In this document: positions 28,886-38,276 of the stretch, piece by piece
Position numbering within the stretch: the first letter of the stretch is position 1
Layout: each line of letters starts with the position of its first letter
Origin: Deferribacteres bacterium
GTDB taxonomy: Bacteria; Zhuqueibacterota; Zhuqueibacteria; Zhuqueibacterales; Geothermadaptataceae
Reading direction: 5' to 3'
NCBI GenBank assembly: GCA_020633655.1
Contig: JACKDF010000002.1
Location: 186,001-250,000 of the forward strand
DNA length: 64,000 nt
The notes under the pieces: generated by a model
What the model was told of the DNA's origin: nothing
The model's input: the letters and a program-made list of their open reading frames with translations, nothing else
Databases searched by the model: none
Program-made: the position numbers and the translations under genes

Positions 28886-29611
28886 TCAAGCTTCCGCTTC
28901 GATACCGGAGGCGGCTATTGATTCTGGCACAGTCCCGCTTTCTTCCTCGCTGATCACACGCACGCGGGATGCCGGCTTTGCGGGGAACATTTCGCGCAAA
29001 CCGTAATCAATCAATTTGGCATCTTTGTGCCCTTCGGGTAAAACAGAGACGAGGTAACCACGAATACGCTCCCGTACATCCCGGTTTGTTGCAATGGCAT
29101 TTTCCAGGGATTTTTTAACTTCCTCCAGATTTGCCTTTGCCGTTTGAATACTTTCGGTAAGCTGTGCGAGTTTGGTTGCAGAAGCATTTATTGCCGTGAC
29201 CAAAGTCTCCTCCGGTTTTATTTCTGTTGACTCACGCAGCAGGGAATCCTGCACTTTTCTGAGCTGGTGCAGAACGGACTGCCGGCTCTCGGAACCGCGT
29301 CTATCGAGGCCATAAGCCAGTAAGACCGGGGCAACTTTTTCCTTCCCTGTCAAACTCAATAAAGCATAACGGGTGCGATTGAGAATCTTTGCGGATTTTC
29401 TCTGTTCTGCAGCCGCTTGTTTTCGAAGATCTTTTTCCTGCGCACGCAATTCCTGATGGCGGCTTTCCAGGGCTGCGAAGGTTTGTGCTGTGCTATCCAA
29501 CTCCGTTTTCAAATCCTCCCGTAGTGCGACACCACAGTTGTCGTGGGCATTTTGCATCTTTATAAATAGCGTCCGCCAATATTGCGCTTGCTGGCCATTA
29601 AATCGTACCAT
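28886..29611 (-). CDS. Coiled-coil protein of unknown function
   Basis: 241 residues. I do not recognise the family. Two helical coiled-coil stretches are visible (about 25-80, LKTELDSTAQTFAALESRHQELRAQEKDLRKQAAAEQRK, and about 150-190, LTESIQTAKANLEEVKKSLEN). No signal peptide or membrane segment. The start has a good ribosome-binding site (GAAAGGA, 8 bases upstream). It stands alone at the edge of the CRISPR island. Some phage-tail or secretion-associated proteins look alike, but nothing here supports a specific role. Confidence 0.6.
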   Translation of the reverse strand: MVRFNGQQAQYWRTLFIKMQNAHDNCGVALREDLKTELDSTAQTFAALESRHQELRAQEKDLRKQAAAEQRKSAKILNRTRYALLSLTGKEKVAPVLLAYGLDRRGSESRQSVLHQLRKVQDSLLRESTEIKPEETLVTAINASATKLAQLTESIQTAKANLEEVKKSLENAIATNRDVRERIRGYLVSVLPEGHKDAKLIDYGLREMFPAKPASRVRVISEEESGTVPESIAASGIEAEA

Positions 29612-29842
29612 AACCGGGTTCCTTTCATAATCTATATTCTTTGGAAATTTAAGATATTCTGGGAGTCGGCTATGGAGTGATGCGTTTAAAGAGTTTAACA
29701 GTAATTTAATCCGTTGGATAGTTGCGCCTGCGTTTTGTCATGCCTGTGGGGTAATAATTCAGTCAACAGTTATCGAAGAGTATTCACTGTTAACTGATCA
29801 TTGCCAATTGTTCACTGAAAAAAATCGAATCTTACTGATTTG

Positions 29843-30362
29843 GGTGGATTAGGGATTTCGGCTATAGGCTTTTCGGCTGTAGGCTTTGTTTATTTTCGTA
29901 ATGCTCTTATGAGTGCCCCCAGGACTTTTTCTGTTTCATAGATGTTTAGATTTGGCAGATTATCAGAATTTTATTTTATATATCCCAAGCGTATTGCCAG
30001 ACTAACCTGATAGTGCAGCTCTCTGAGCGATGCAAAGGCGATTTCCAAAAAACGGCAGTATTCAGCCTGGCTATCCCGTGCGCAGCCTTCAACGATATTT
30101 GAAGGAACCGAAACAGCGGCTCTTCTCATTTGTGATGTCAGGCCGCATGGTTCTTCTTTTGGAAACTTCTTTGTTATTTGATAAACCTTTAAAACCAGCT
30201 CATCTGCTAAAACGAAAGCTCGTAATTTTGTGTGATCACGCATAAAATTCCCCTCGATTCAATTTAAATTAAAGTGTGGCTATAGCATTGGAGATCAAGC
30301 AAAGGAGTTCCCATCTACTTTGCTGCAACCGAATCCCCTACAGCCAAACAACCTACAAAAAA
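29843..30362. mobile_element. Palindrome-armed element carrying a four-helix-bundle gene (element 1)
   Basis: The left arm (ATTAGGGATTTCGGCTATAGG, from about 29848) and right arm (CCCCTACAGCCAAACAACC, about 30334-30352) are the same arms that bound the short elements further right. Between them is a minus-strand four-helix-bundle gene. A degenerate CRISPR-repeat core (ATCTTACTGATT) lies before the left arm and a near-perfect core (30363-30384) after the right arm. It is therefore the longest member of a family whose other nine copies have no gene. It resembles 23S rRNA intervening sequences, which are palindrome-ended and carry the same protein family. Confidence 0.6.
29890..30243 (-). pseudogene. 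Four-helix-bundle (23S rRNA intervening-sequence) protein, in-frame stop
   Basis: The open part (30243-29971) encodes 90 residues, from MRDHTKLRAFVLADELVLKVY through the hallmark QMRRAAVSVPSNIVEGCARDS to LAIRLGYIK, then TAA. In the same frame the code continues through NSDNLPNLNIYETEKVLGAL to the true end at 29890. Reading through the stop gives 117 residues, the normal size for the family and with its normal C-terminal helix. It is therefore either a nonsense pseudogene or needs readthrough. The family is encoded in 23S rRNA intervening sequences and is structurally related to Avd of diversity-generating retroelements. Its place among CRISPR-repeat-bounded elements is unusual. Confidence 0.8.
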
Positions 30363-30384
30363 ATCCCATCTTATTGACTAGGGC

Positions 30385-31162
30385 GGGTTAGGGATTTCGG
30401 CTGTAGGTTTTTAGGCTATCGGTTTTCCGCTTTTTCTACGGCCTAAATCCCTACAACCTAACAGCCTAAACAAAAATCCCATCTTACTGATTAGGGCAGG
30501 TTGGGGGATTAGGCTGTAGGCTTTTCGGCTGTCGGTTTTTTATTGGTGTATAATGTTCAGTTTTGCGATTCCAAAGTTACATTCAGTCCAGATTTACGTA
30601 CATCGGTGTGAGTTTTAAACAAGCATTCTATGTAAAAAAGGTGCAATGCGTTCTCGCTTTTCTAATTACCTAAGCCCCTACAGTCTAACCACCCAAAGAT
30701 AAAAATCCCATCTTACTGATTAGGGCGGGTTAGGGATTTCGGCTGTAGGTTTTTAGGCTATCGGTTTTCCGCTTTTTTTACGGCCTAAATCCCTACAGCC
30801 TAAACAACCTACAAAAAAATTCCATCTTACTGATTAGGGCAGGTTAGGGGATTAGGCTGTAGGCTTTTCGGCTGTCGGTTTTTTATTGGTGTATGATGTT
30901 CAGTTTTGCGATTCCAAAGTTACATTAAGTCCAGATTTAAGTACAACAGTGTGAGTTTTAAATAAGCATTATATGTAAAAAAGGTACAATTCGTTCTCGC
31001 TTTTCCTAATTACCTAAGCCCCTACAGTCTAACAACCCAAAGATAAAAATCCCATCTTACTGATTGGCCGGGTTAGGGGTTTAGGCTGTAGGTATTTAGG
31101 CCGTAGGTTTTCTGCTTTTGCTATAGCCGAATCCCCTATAGCCTAACAGCCTAGAGCAAAAA
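30385..31162. repeat. Five tandem palindrome-armed elements before array 1 (A-B-A-B-A')
   Basis: Five units separated by 22-bp cores that equal part of the CRISPR repeat (ATCCCATCTTACTGATTAGG plus two bases). A units: 30385-30475, 30727-30818, and the diverged A' 31071-31162 (91-92 bp). B units: 30498-30704 and 30841-31048 (207-208 bp). Every unit begins GGTTAGGG or GGTTGGGG, continues GGCTGTAGG, and ends in the complementary CCTACAGNCTAACANCC type. The cores lack the last nine bases of the CRISPR repeat (GATTTCAAG). No coding potential is visible. Confidence 0.85.
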
Positions 31163-32698
31163 ATCCCATCTTACTGATTAGGGCGATTTCAAGAAGCGAA
31201 AAGAACGGGTATTCTTGATTTTGATATGCTGTCAAAATCCCATCTTACTGATTAGGGCGATTTCAAGCTGGGTCGGAGATAAAGTGTCGATATTCGATGC
31301 AAATCTTGTCAAAATCCCATCTTACTGATTAGGGCGATTTCAAGAACATAAATTTTATCTTGTCTACTTCTTTGAGTCCATCTAGTCAAAATCCCATCTT
31401 ACTGATTAGGGCGATTTCAAGTTGTTATGGTCGTCGTTGAAAACGGAAGTGGCAAAAAAGTCAAAATCCCATCTTACTGATTAGGGCGATTTCAAGTGGA
31501 AATTATATGGCAACGGGGCCAGCTCTATGCACCGGAGTCAAAATCCCATCTTACTGATTAGGGCGATTTCAAGTATGTGAAGGCACAAAAGATGGAAACA
31601 ATAATCGGTTGTGTCAAAATCCCATCTTACTGATTAGGGCGATTTCAAGCACTGGAATCCGCGGAAGGATGAGTTCAATTCGTTTTGTCAAAATCCCATC
31701 TTACTGATTAGGGCGATTTCAAGCTGGTTGGTATTCTGGGCTCTGGTGTTGGTAGTTTGGTCAAAATCCCATCTTACTGATTAGGGCGATTTCAAGAATG
31801 GAAACAAGGATTGCAAACCACCTCAACATTCCGTCAAAATCCCATCTTACTGATTAGGGCGATTTCAAGAATTTGCCGAAGAAGGAAAAACCGAATCCGG
31901 AATCTATGGGTCAAAATCCCATCTTACTGATTAGGGCGATTTCAAGTGCAACATTCGCATGTCCCAACCCGTCCCCGGATACCGTCAAAATCCCATCTTA
32001 CTGATTAGGGCGATTTCAAGGTGATCCGCTCAACCTTCTGGGGCCAGACATTGCAAAACGTCAAAATCCCATCTTACTGATTAGGGCGATTTCAAGGATT
32101 TACCCGGTCAGTGGTGGTGATGATGCAGTTCGTGAGGTCAAAATCCCATCTTACTGATTAGGGCGATTTCAAGGATAACGGTATTGTTGAAGAAAATGAG
32201 CCAGCCCTTGTCAAAATCCCATCTTACTGATTAGGGCGATTTCAAGATCAAAAATACCAAATTACTACTAAATATTGGTATGGGCGAGTCAAAATCCCAT
32301 CTTACTGATTAGGGCGATTTCAAGGAGAGTTAATAAGCTTACAGAACATGAGATACATGAGATGTCAAAATCCCATCTTACTGATTAGGGCGATTTCAAG
32401 TATGATGCTGATAGTGACGTTGATAGTCTTTCGTTCCAATAGTCAAAATCCCATCTTACTGATTAGGGCGATTTCAAGTCTCGAGCTGGATGGGAATTAT
32501 ATATCAATAACCCACGCGGTCAAAATCCCATCTTACTGATTAGGGCGATTTCAAGTGATAACAGCTGTTGGCTGCGCTGTCAATGTGAAAGCACAGTCAA
32601 AATCCCATCTTACTGATTAGGGCGATTTCAAGTTCTCGATCACTACGAATGCGAAAACCGGTAATGCTGGGTCAAAATCCCATCTTACTGATTAGGGC
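31157..32698 (-). CRISPR. CRISPR array 1, leader-distal part: 20 repeats plus one hybrid
   Basis: Repeats are 37 bp; on the + strand they begin GTCAAAATCCC and end GGGCGATTTCAAG. There are 20 repeats from 31157 and 20 spacers of about 36-41 bp. The first repeat differs at its outer three bases. The last (32671-32698) keeps 28 bases and then changes into a B element. I assign transcription to the - strand because the cas genes run that way, the shared leader-like flank lies on the right, and the degenerate repeat is at the left end. Confidence 0.95.
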
Positions 32699-33020
32699 AG
32701 GTTAGGGGATTAGGCTGTAGGCTTTTCGGCTGTCGGTTTTTTATTGGTGTATAATGCTCAGTTTTGCGATTCCAAAGTTACATTCAGTCCAGATTTACGT
32801 ACATCGGTTTGAGTTTTAAACAAGCATTATATGTAAAAAAGGTGCAATTCGTTCTCGCTTTTCCTGATTACCTAAGCCCCTACAGTCTAACAACCCAAAG
32901 ATAAAAATCCCATCTTACTGATTAGGGCGGGTTAGGGATTTCGGCTGTAGGTTTTTAGGCTATCGGTTTTCCGCTTTTTCTACGGCCTAAATCCCTACAG
33001 CCTAAACAACCTACAAAAAA
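32699..33020. repeat. B and A elements inserted inside array 1
   Basis: B (32699-32906, 208 bp), a 22-bp core (32907-32928) and A (32929-33020, 92 bp), nearly identical to the copies at 30498-30818. They split the array: the repeat on the left is cut after base 28, and the repeat on the right (33015-33051) has its first bases replaced. This looks either like a fusion of two arrays, each ending in A-B, or like insertion or recombination through the repeat core. Confidence 0.85.
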
Positions 33021-34182
33021 ATCCCATCTTACTGATTAGGGCGATTTCAAGCATGCAAAATTCACCATTTGCCAATATACCGGTGAATTGTCAAAATCCC
33101 ATCTTACTGATTAGGGCGATTTCAAGCAGTATCAATACCGGTACAGATACATGGTCTGCATTAAGGTCAAAATCCCATCTTACTGATTAGGGCGATTTCA
33201 AGATATGTGCAGGCAGATAGCAACAATGCACGCACTTTCGGGTCAAAATCCCATCTTACTGATTAGGGCGATTTCAAGTTGAGCTAAGATCTTCAAAGAA
33301 TGCTAGAGATTGCCAAGTGTCAAAATCCCATCTTACTGATTAGGGCGATTTCAAGTTCTTAGGATTCAGTTTCCGGCACTCTGGCGTACATAAGTCAAAA
33401 TCCCATCTTACTGATTAGGGCGATTTCAAGTTAAATTTCCGCCACCAAAAGTGATGGCGGACCAAAAAGTCAAAATCCCATCTTACTGATTAGGGCGATT
33501 TCAAGCATTGGACGATGAAAAGGCGCAGAAGCAAAGAGAGGAGTCAAAATCCCATCTTACTGATTAGGGCGATTTCAAGGGATCCGATACGGTGGTTGCT
33601 ATGGGATTTTTTGATGGGTCAAAATCCCATCTTACTGATTAGGGCGATTTCAAGAAGGTTACCACAAAGCACTCGTCCAAAATGGCATGAGCAGTCAAAA
33701 TCCCATCTTACTGATTAGGGCGATTTCAAGGCCTCTTTGACGGCAAACTCCGTGCCAGTGTCGTAGGTGTCAAAATCCCATCTTACTGATTAGGGCGATT
33801 TCAAGAGGTTTGTGCTCGTATGCAACCCTCGATAGATTTAGCCTAGTCAAAATCCCATCTTACTGATTAGGGCGATTTCAAGCTTACTAATCTGTTGTAT
33901 AAACACAAGGAAGTTGTATGGTCAAAATCCCATCTTACTGATTAGGGCGATTTCAAGGACTTCGGAAAAACCTGGTATGCAATTCCTCATGGTTTGTCAA
34001 AATCCCATCTTACTGATTAGGGCGATTTCAAGGCATTTGTCGGTGGAGATTATTCCCACCGAAACAACCTGGTCAAAATCCCATCTTACTGATTAGGGCG
34101 ATTTCAAGTTTTTTAAGGATGCGACAAAATCGAATTCTGAAATTGGTCAAAATCCCATCTTACTGATTAGGGCGATTTCAAG
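33015..34182 (-). CRISPR. CRISPR array 1, leader-proximal part: 16 repeats
   Basis: Sixteen 37-bp repeats from 33015 to 34182 with 15 spacers. All are identical to the array 2 repeat except the outer end of the first. It abuts the leader-like sequence at 34183 and then cas2. Spacer 33431-33468 contains an internal hairpin. Spacer 34033-34071 encodes SVEIIPTET on the + strand, similar to a spacer in array 2. Confidence 0.95.
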
Positions 34183-34386
34183 GGACCCCCTTTTTCGACC
34201 CTTGTTTTTACTTAACTTGCGATATGCTCCAGCGTAACCCCCCAAAATTTTACAAAATTTTTTGGTCATTTTGAAAACTGGTCTCCTTTTTTCTGGTCAT
34301 AAAATATTTATTTTATTCAATTAAAACCATGCAGTGTAACCTACCCCTTTTTTAGGGCATTTTTAATTGGCACTATTTTTGATTTT
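34183..34386 (-). promoter_or_regulatory. CRISPR leader 1 (right flank of array 1)
   Basis: About 204 bases almost identical to the right flank of array 2 (41731-41934). On the minus strand it is AT-rich upstream and ends GGGGGTCC against the first repeat, a leader end also seen at some other type III arrays as far as I recall. It lies between cas2 and the array. It should carry the crRNA promoter and the spacer-integration site, though I cannot pick a convincing -35/-10 pair. Confidence 0.65.
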
Positions 34387-34393
34387 CTAACTA

Positions 34394-34669
34394 TCAGGCA
34401 ATATAATAATCTGCATCTTCAGTGACAATGCCTTTCCCCCAAATAGTTATTTTTCCTGCACATTCGGCACAAATTCTGTATAGCCGGATACTGTCATCCT
34501 TTTTCAACGTCACTTTTGCCAGAAGTGCAGATAACTTTTCCAGCTCGTCACTTCCCACATCCGCTTCAAAGACCGATTTTTGCACCCGCGGTCCGAAATT
34601 GAGTAATTGTTTGGCCAAGCGTGTACGGGTTTTATCTTTTTCAATATCATAGGAAACAAGGATTAACAT
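34394..34669 (-). CDS. cas2: CRISPR-associated Cas2
   Basis: 91 residues starting MLILVSYDIEKDKTRTRLAK. I choose ATG 34669, which has AAAGGAG about 10 bases upstream; an upstream TTG would add eight residues. The ferredoxin-like fold, with the conserved Asp in SYDIEKDKTR and FEADVGSDELEKL, fits Cas2. With Cas1 it forms the spacer-integration complex. It ends about 200 bases from the leader of array 1 and follows cas1 by 40 bases. The insert IRLYRICAECAGKITIWGKG is usual for Cas2 of type III-associated modules. Confidence 0.93.
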   Translation of the reverse strand: MLILVSYDIEKDKTRTRLAKQLLNFGPRVQKSVFEADVGSDELEKLSALLAKVTLKKDDSIRLYRICAECAGKITIWGKGIVTEDADYYIA

Positions 34670-34709
34670 AGGGAAATTTCTCCTTTTTTGCAAGGATCAA
34701 TTGGGCTTT

Positions 34710-35744
34710 TCACTGGCCATTCCAGGGCGTATAGGGTGCTTCATCGAGCACGGCTTTCATCATGTTGTTGACTTGCTGTTGAAAAACAGCGCGAATGCCT
34801 TTCTTTTCCATTAGGGTGTCCATGGTTGTCGTATACTCACCAAGCATTTTCTCAAAATGCTGGAAAAATTTCTTTTTTCCTTCGGTATTAAGGTAGTATC
34901 CGCCCTGCTGGTTGACGAAGTCCGCCTCTTTCAAAATGTTCAGATTAAACAGGTTGAGCGCCAAACGATCGATGAAGCTGTGGCGGAATTCTTCCAGCAT
35001 GTCCAGCGCCAGGCTGGGGCGACCATATTCGACAGAATGATAAAATCCCAGATAGGGATCGAATCCAACACCATCCAACAAGGCTTGCAGTTCGGCGCCA
35101 ACGATGACATAGCCGTAGGAAAGCACGGCGTTCACCGGGTCTTTCGGCGGCCGGCGGCTACGCTTGCTGAACTGCCAGGGCGGTTTGAACATTGTGGCAA
35201 ACAGACTGAAATAAGCGGCAGTTGCCGAGCCTTCAAAGCCGAGTAATTGTTCTACGGAAGCGGCGTTGTGAATTTTTATTTCGAAAGCTTCGAGTTTTTC
35301 CATGTCCGCAAGGGTGAAATCTTCGGGATAGTTTTTCCGGTGCTGCCGTAGCACGGCGAGTTGTGTTGCGATTTTGTTGCTGACAATGGTTTTTGCGATG
35401 AGCAATTTGAAATCCGGCCGGTTGAATTTGTCGAATTGCGCCAGACGCAGGGGAATGTTTTTGCTTTTTGGTGGTGTGAGCTGTCCCAACAATCGTCCGG
35501 AATAGGTAAAGATAGCGAGTTCGATATCGTGGGTGAGTAGTTGCTGCATGGCTTGTATGGTGACTTGCACGTTGCCGAAAAGCATGACCTGGTCGACATC
35601 GGCACAGGGCCGGTCCATAAGGATGTCGTCGCTACGCGGCGCGGAGGAGCGCTTCGAAATTGTTTGCGGTCTTCGGCAGAGCAGCAGTCGCTCGCCGCTC
35701 TTGCGCAGTGTGGTGTTTTGTTCGATAAGGTAGAGTGTGGGCAT
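34710..35744 (-). CDS. cas1: CRISPR-associated Cas1 integrase
   Basis: 344 residues. The catalytic residues are visible: Glu in LLGFEGSATAAYF (about 168), His in GFYHSVEYGRPSLALDMLEEFRHSF and the following acidic residues of LALDMLEEFR. The N-terminal beta domain (PTLYLIEQNTTLRKSGERLL, then DVDQVMLFGNVQVTIQAMQQLL) is standard. It joins new spacers to the array with Cas2. The ribosome-binding site is AAAGGA. A separate reverse-transcriptase gene lies 247 bases upstream rather than being fused to Cas1. Confidence 0.95.
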   Translation of the reverse strand: MPTLYLIEQNTTLRKSGERLLLCRRPQTISKRSSAPRSDDILMDRPCADVDQVMLFGNVQVTIQAMQQLLTHDIELAIFTYSGRLLGQLTPPKSKNIPLRLAQFDKFNRPDFKLLIAKTIVSNKIATQLAVLRQHRKNYPEDFTLADMEKLEAFEIKIHNAASVEQLLGFEGSATAAYFSLFATMFKPPWQFSKRSRRPPKDPVNAVLSYGYVIVGAELQALLDGVGFDPYLGFYHSVEYGRPSLALDMLEEFRHSFIDRLALNLFNLNILKEADFVNQQGGYYLNTEGKKKFFQHFEKMLGEYTTTMDTLMEKKGIRAVFQQQVNNMMKAVLDEAPYTPWNGQ

Positions 35745-35756
35745 GGCTTATTCCTT

Positions 35757-35952
35757 TCACGCCTACTGCGTTATAGTCATGTCACGCCTACGGCGTTATA
35801 ATCATGTCACGCCTACGGCGTTTTAATACTTTTATGCCTTCGGTGTTTATTGATTGGTGATCAACGGATAAATCCTGTAGGGATGTCAGGATTGCATCTC
35901 CGGTAGTTTTCGTTTTTTTTTTTTTTCAACGCCGTAGGCGTGGCACAGTATG
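35757..35952. repeat. Small REP palindromes between RT and cas1
   Basis: Several short palindromes of the form CGCC-TAC-GGCG in CACGCCTACGGCGTTATAATCATG units (35757-35825), ATCCTGTAGGGAT (about 35873-35885) and ACGCCGTAGGCGT (about 35930-35942), with a run of 14 T at about 35913-35926. The same motifs flank the TnpA gene at 37806-38270, so they are probably REP elements moved by that enzyme type. They sit in the upstream region of cas1. Confidence 0.6.
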
Positions 35953-35991
35953 CTTCTATTTTTTCAACGACTTTTGCCAAAGTCTGAAGGG

Positions 35992-36939
35992 CTAACTTGA
36001 GTTTTTGTACTCGAGGTATCGGCGCAGGTCCAGCTTTGCTGGCAGGTTTGGGCGTTCGTTTTTCTTTTTCTTTTTTTCCGGGAAGGAGAGGTAAACTCCA
36101 TCCTGCAAAAAGATGGCGCCGAGAAATTTAAAACCGTGATCGAAGGAGACTATTTTGGTTTTTAGTGGATTGAGTTCCAGATGCATGTCATCGAGGAGCA
36201 TGTCCGTCAATTCGATAGCCTCTTCGGCTTTTTCCTGTGATTTCGCCAGAATGAGAAAATCATCGGCATAGCGCACGAGTTTGAGTTTGAATCCCATCAG
36301 GGTTTCGTCGAGCTCGTCGAGAAAAAGGTTGGCGAGCAGAGGCGAGACCACAGAACCCTGTGGGATACCTTTTTCCAAACGCCAAATTTTTGTGCCATCG
36401 TAAATTTCTGCACGGATCCATTTCTTAAACAGGCGCAGAATTTGTGGTTGTTGTGGAAAAAGGGCATCGAGTTTTTGCAGCAGCAGATCGTGCGGTACAT
36501 TGTCGAAATAGGCAGAAATATCGGCATCAACAGCGAAACGGTAGCCTTTGTCGCGCCATTCTTTAATATCGTAAACCGCTGTTCGCACACCACGACCAGG
36601 CCTGTAGGCGTGGGAAAGATTTTCAAATTCCGCTTCGAAGATATCGCGCGTTGCGAGAAAGACAGCGGTTTGCGCAAGGCGGTCGCGCACTGTGGGCACA
36701 CTGAGAAAGCGCTCGCCGGGTCGGTTGTTTTTCGGGATGGGGAAGCGCAGAAGTGGAAAGGGATGGTAAGCGCCACTGGAAATGCTGTTGCTAAGGTCGC
36801 GTAGTTTGGTTTCGTAGTCAAAACTGAAGCTGGCAATGGAAATCCCATCGCTGCCACGGCAGCCGCCGTTGGCGCGCACGCGTTCCCAGGCGGCAAGCAG
36901 GGTGTTGAAATCGCATATCGTGGAGAAGAGTTCGGGCAT
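35992..36939 (-). CDS. Freestanding CRISPR-associated reverse transcriptase
   Basis: 315 residues of group-II-intron-like RT. Visible blocks: FPIPKNNRPGERFLSVPTVRDRLAQTAV, motif A RFAVDADISAYFDNVPH, motif B GIPQGSVVSPLLANLFLDELD and motif C LVRYADDFLIL with the catalytic YADD. No maturase (X), HNH or Cas6 domain follows; the end is a lysine-rich tail. As first gene before cas1 and cas2 it should allow capture of spacers from RNA, as shown for RT-Cas1 fusions. Its ribosome-binding site is AAGGAG. The active site looks intact. Confidence 0.9.
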   Translation of the reverse strand: MPELFSTICDFNTLLAAWERVRANGGCRGSDGISIASFSFDYETKLRDLSNSISSGAYHPFPLLRFPIPKNNRPGERFLSVPTVRDRLAQTAVFLATRDIFEAEFENLSHAYRPGRGVRTAVYDIKEWRDKGYRFAVDADISAYFDNVPHDLLLQKLDALFPQQPQILRLFKKWIRAEIYDGTKIWRLEKGIPQGSVVSPLLANLFLDELDETLMGFKLKLVRYADDFLILAKSQEKAEEAIELTDMLLDDMHLELNPLKTKIVSFDHGFKFLGAIFLQDGVYLSFPEKKKKKNERPNLPAKLDLRRYLEYKNSS

Positions 36940-37070
36940 GGCTTTCTCCTTACTTTGACATGACAGGTTACATGTTTGAACGTTTCAGATCGATGATTGT
37001 ATTGGGTGAGTACATTAATGTACGCATTGTGCGGGACAGGTTCAAGAGGCTTGTGTTATAAGCATGTCAC

Positions 37071-37700
37071 GTCTGTGGCTTATAATTATGTCACGCCGCT
37101 GGCGTTGGAGTTTTCGGCGTCTGTGGCTTATAATTATGTCACGCCGCTGGCGTTGGAGTTTTCGGCGTCTGTGGCTTATAATTATGTCACGCCGCTGGCG
37201 TTGGAGTCTTTTTGACGTCTGTGGCTTATAACTATGTCACGCCGCTGGCGTTGGAGTCTTCGGCGTCTGTGGCTTATAACTATGTCACGCCGCTGGCGTT
37301 GGAATCTTCGGCGTCTGTGGCTTATAACTAGGTCACGCCGCTGGCGTTGGAGTCTTTTTGACGTCTGTGGCTTATAATTATGTCACGCCGCTGGCGTTGG
37401 AGTCTTTTTGACGTCTGTGGCTTATAACTAGGTCACGCCGCTGGCGTTGGAGTCTTCGGCGTCTGTGGCTTATAACTATGTCACGCCGCTGGCGTTGGAA
37501 TCTTCGGCGTCTGTGGCTTATAACTAGGTCACGCCGCTGGCGTTGGAGTTTTCGGCGTCTGTGGCTTATAACTAGGTCACGCCGCTGGCGTTGGAGTTTT
37601 CGGCGTCTGTGGCTTATAACTAGGTCACGCCGCTGGCGTTGGAGTTTTCGGCGTCTGTGGCTTATAATTATGTCACGCCGCTGGCGTTGGAGTTTTCGGC
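37071..37700. repeat. Tandem repeat, 13 copies of a 48-50 bp unit
   Basis: Copies start at 37071, 37119, 37167, 37217, 37265, 37313, 37363, 37413, 37461, 37509, 37557, 37605 and 37653. Each has GTCTGTGGCTTATAA, then TATGTCACG or TAGGTCACG, then the hairpin CGCC-GCT-GGCG and GTTGGAGT. Units vary in the last bases (TTTTCGGC, CTTCGGC, CTTTTTGAC). Four copies (#1, #2, #3 and #7) contain TATAAT. The block lies directly upstream of the RT gene. Apparent reading frames across it are artefacts of the repeat. Confidence 0.95.
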
Positions 37701-37805
37701 TTCGAGTCATTTCACACATAGGTGTTTGATAAAATCCCGTAGGGATGAAAGGATTTTATTTCGTCGGTAACTATAAAAACCATAAACTCCGTAGGAGTGG
37801 CATGA

Positions 37806-38270
37806 TTAGTCATCGATCCAGTCAAACAAGTACTTTTCATCGAAGGGGACTTCAAATTTTTCTAAAAACTCCAGGTACTCTTCCCGAAAAGCACGTTTTT
37901 TATGGTGCTCTTCCTGGTTTAAAATGTACTGATAAACCTGATTGATCTGTGAGTGCGCATAAGAAAAGGCGCCGTATCCTTTTTGCCATGCAAATTTACC
38001 GGGAATCCACTTCTTTTCGTTAATGAAATTGCTGGAATTGTTTTTGACATCCCGCAGGAGGTCTGACACCGCCATATTGGGTTTTAAGCCGATAAAAAGA
38101 TGCACGTGGTCGGCAACGCCATTAACGATGATCGGTTTTTGTCCCTTGCTTTTGATGATGCCTGCCATGTACTTAAAGACTTCATCGCGCCAGTCCTTGT
38201 GCAGTAAGTTTGCACGTCCTCGTACAACGACGACAGCCTGGATATAGATTTGTGTGAAGGTGTTGGCCAT
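37806..38270 (-). mobile_element. tnpA: IS200-like/REP-associated TnpA transposase gene
   Basis: 154 residues of the Y1 transposase family: the HUH motif is DHVHLFIGL (about residue 55) and the catalytic tyrosine lies in GYGAFSYAHSQINQVYQYI. The ribosome-binding site is AAAGGA. The enzyme cuts single-stranded DNA at hairpins. The gene is bordered by many short palindromes (ATCCCGTAGGGAT, ACTCCGTAGGAGT, CACGCCTACGGCGT), the pattern of REP-associated TnpA. It sits between the adaptation genes and array 2, so it may have helped rearrange the island. No TnpB is present. Confidence 0.88.
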
Positions 38271-38276
38271 AGAGTC

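Noticed and set aside
37378..37729. Arginine-rich frames on both strands in the 48-bp tandem repeat
   Set aside because: They arise from the repeat unit, lack ribosome-binding sites and have no protein-like composition.
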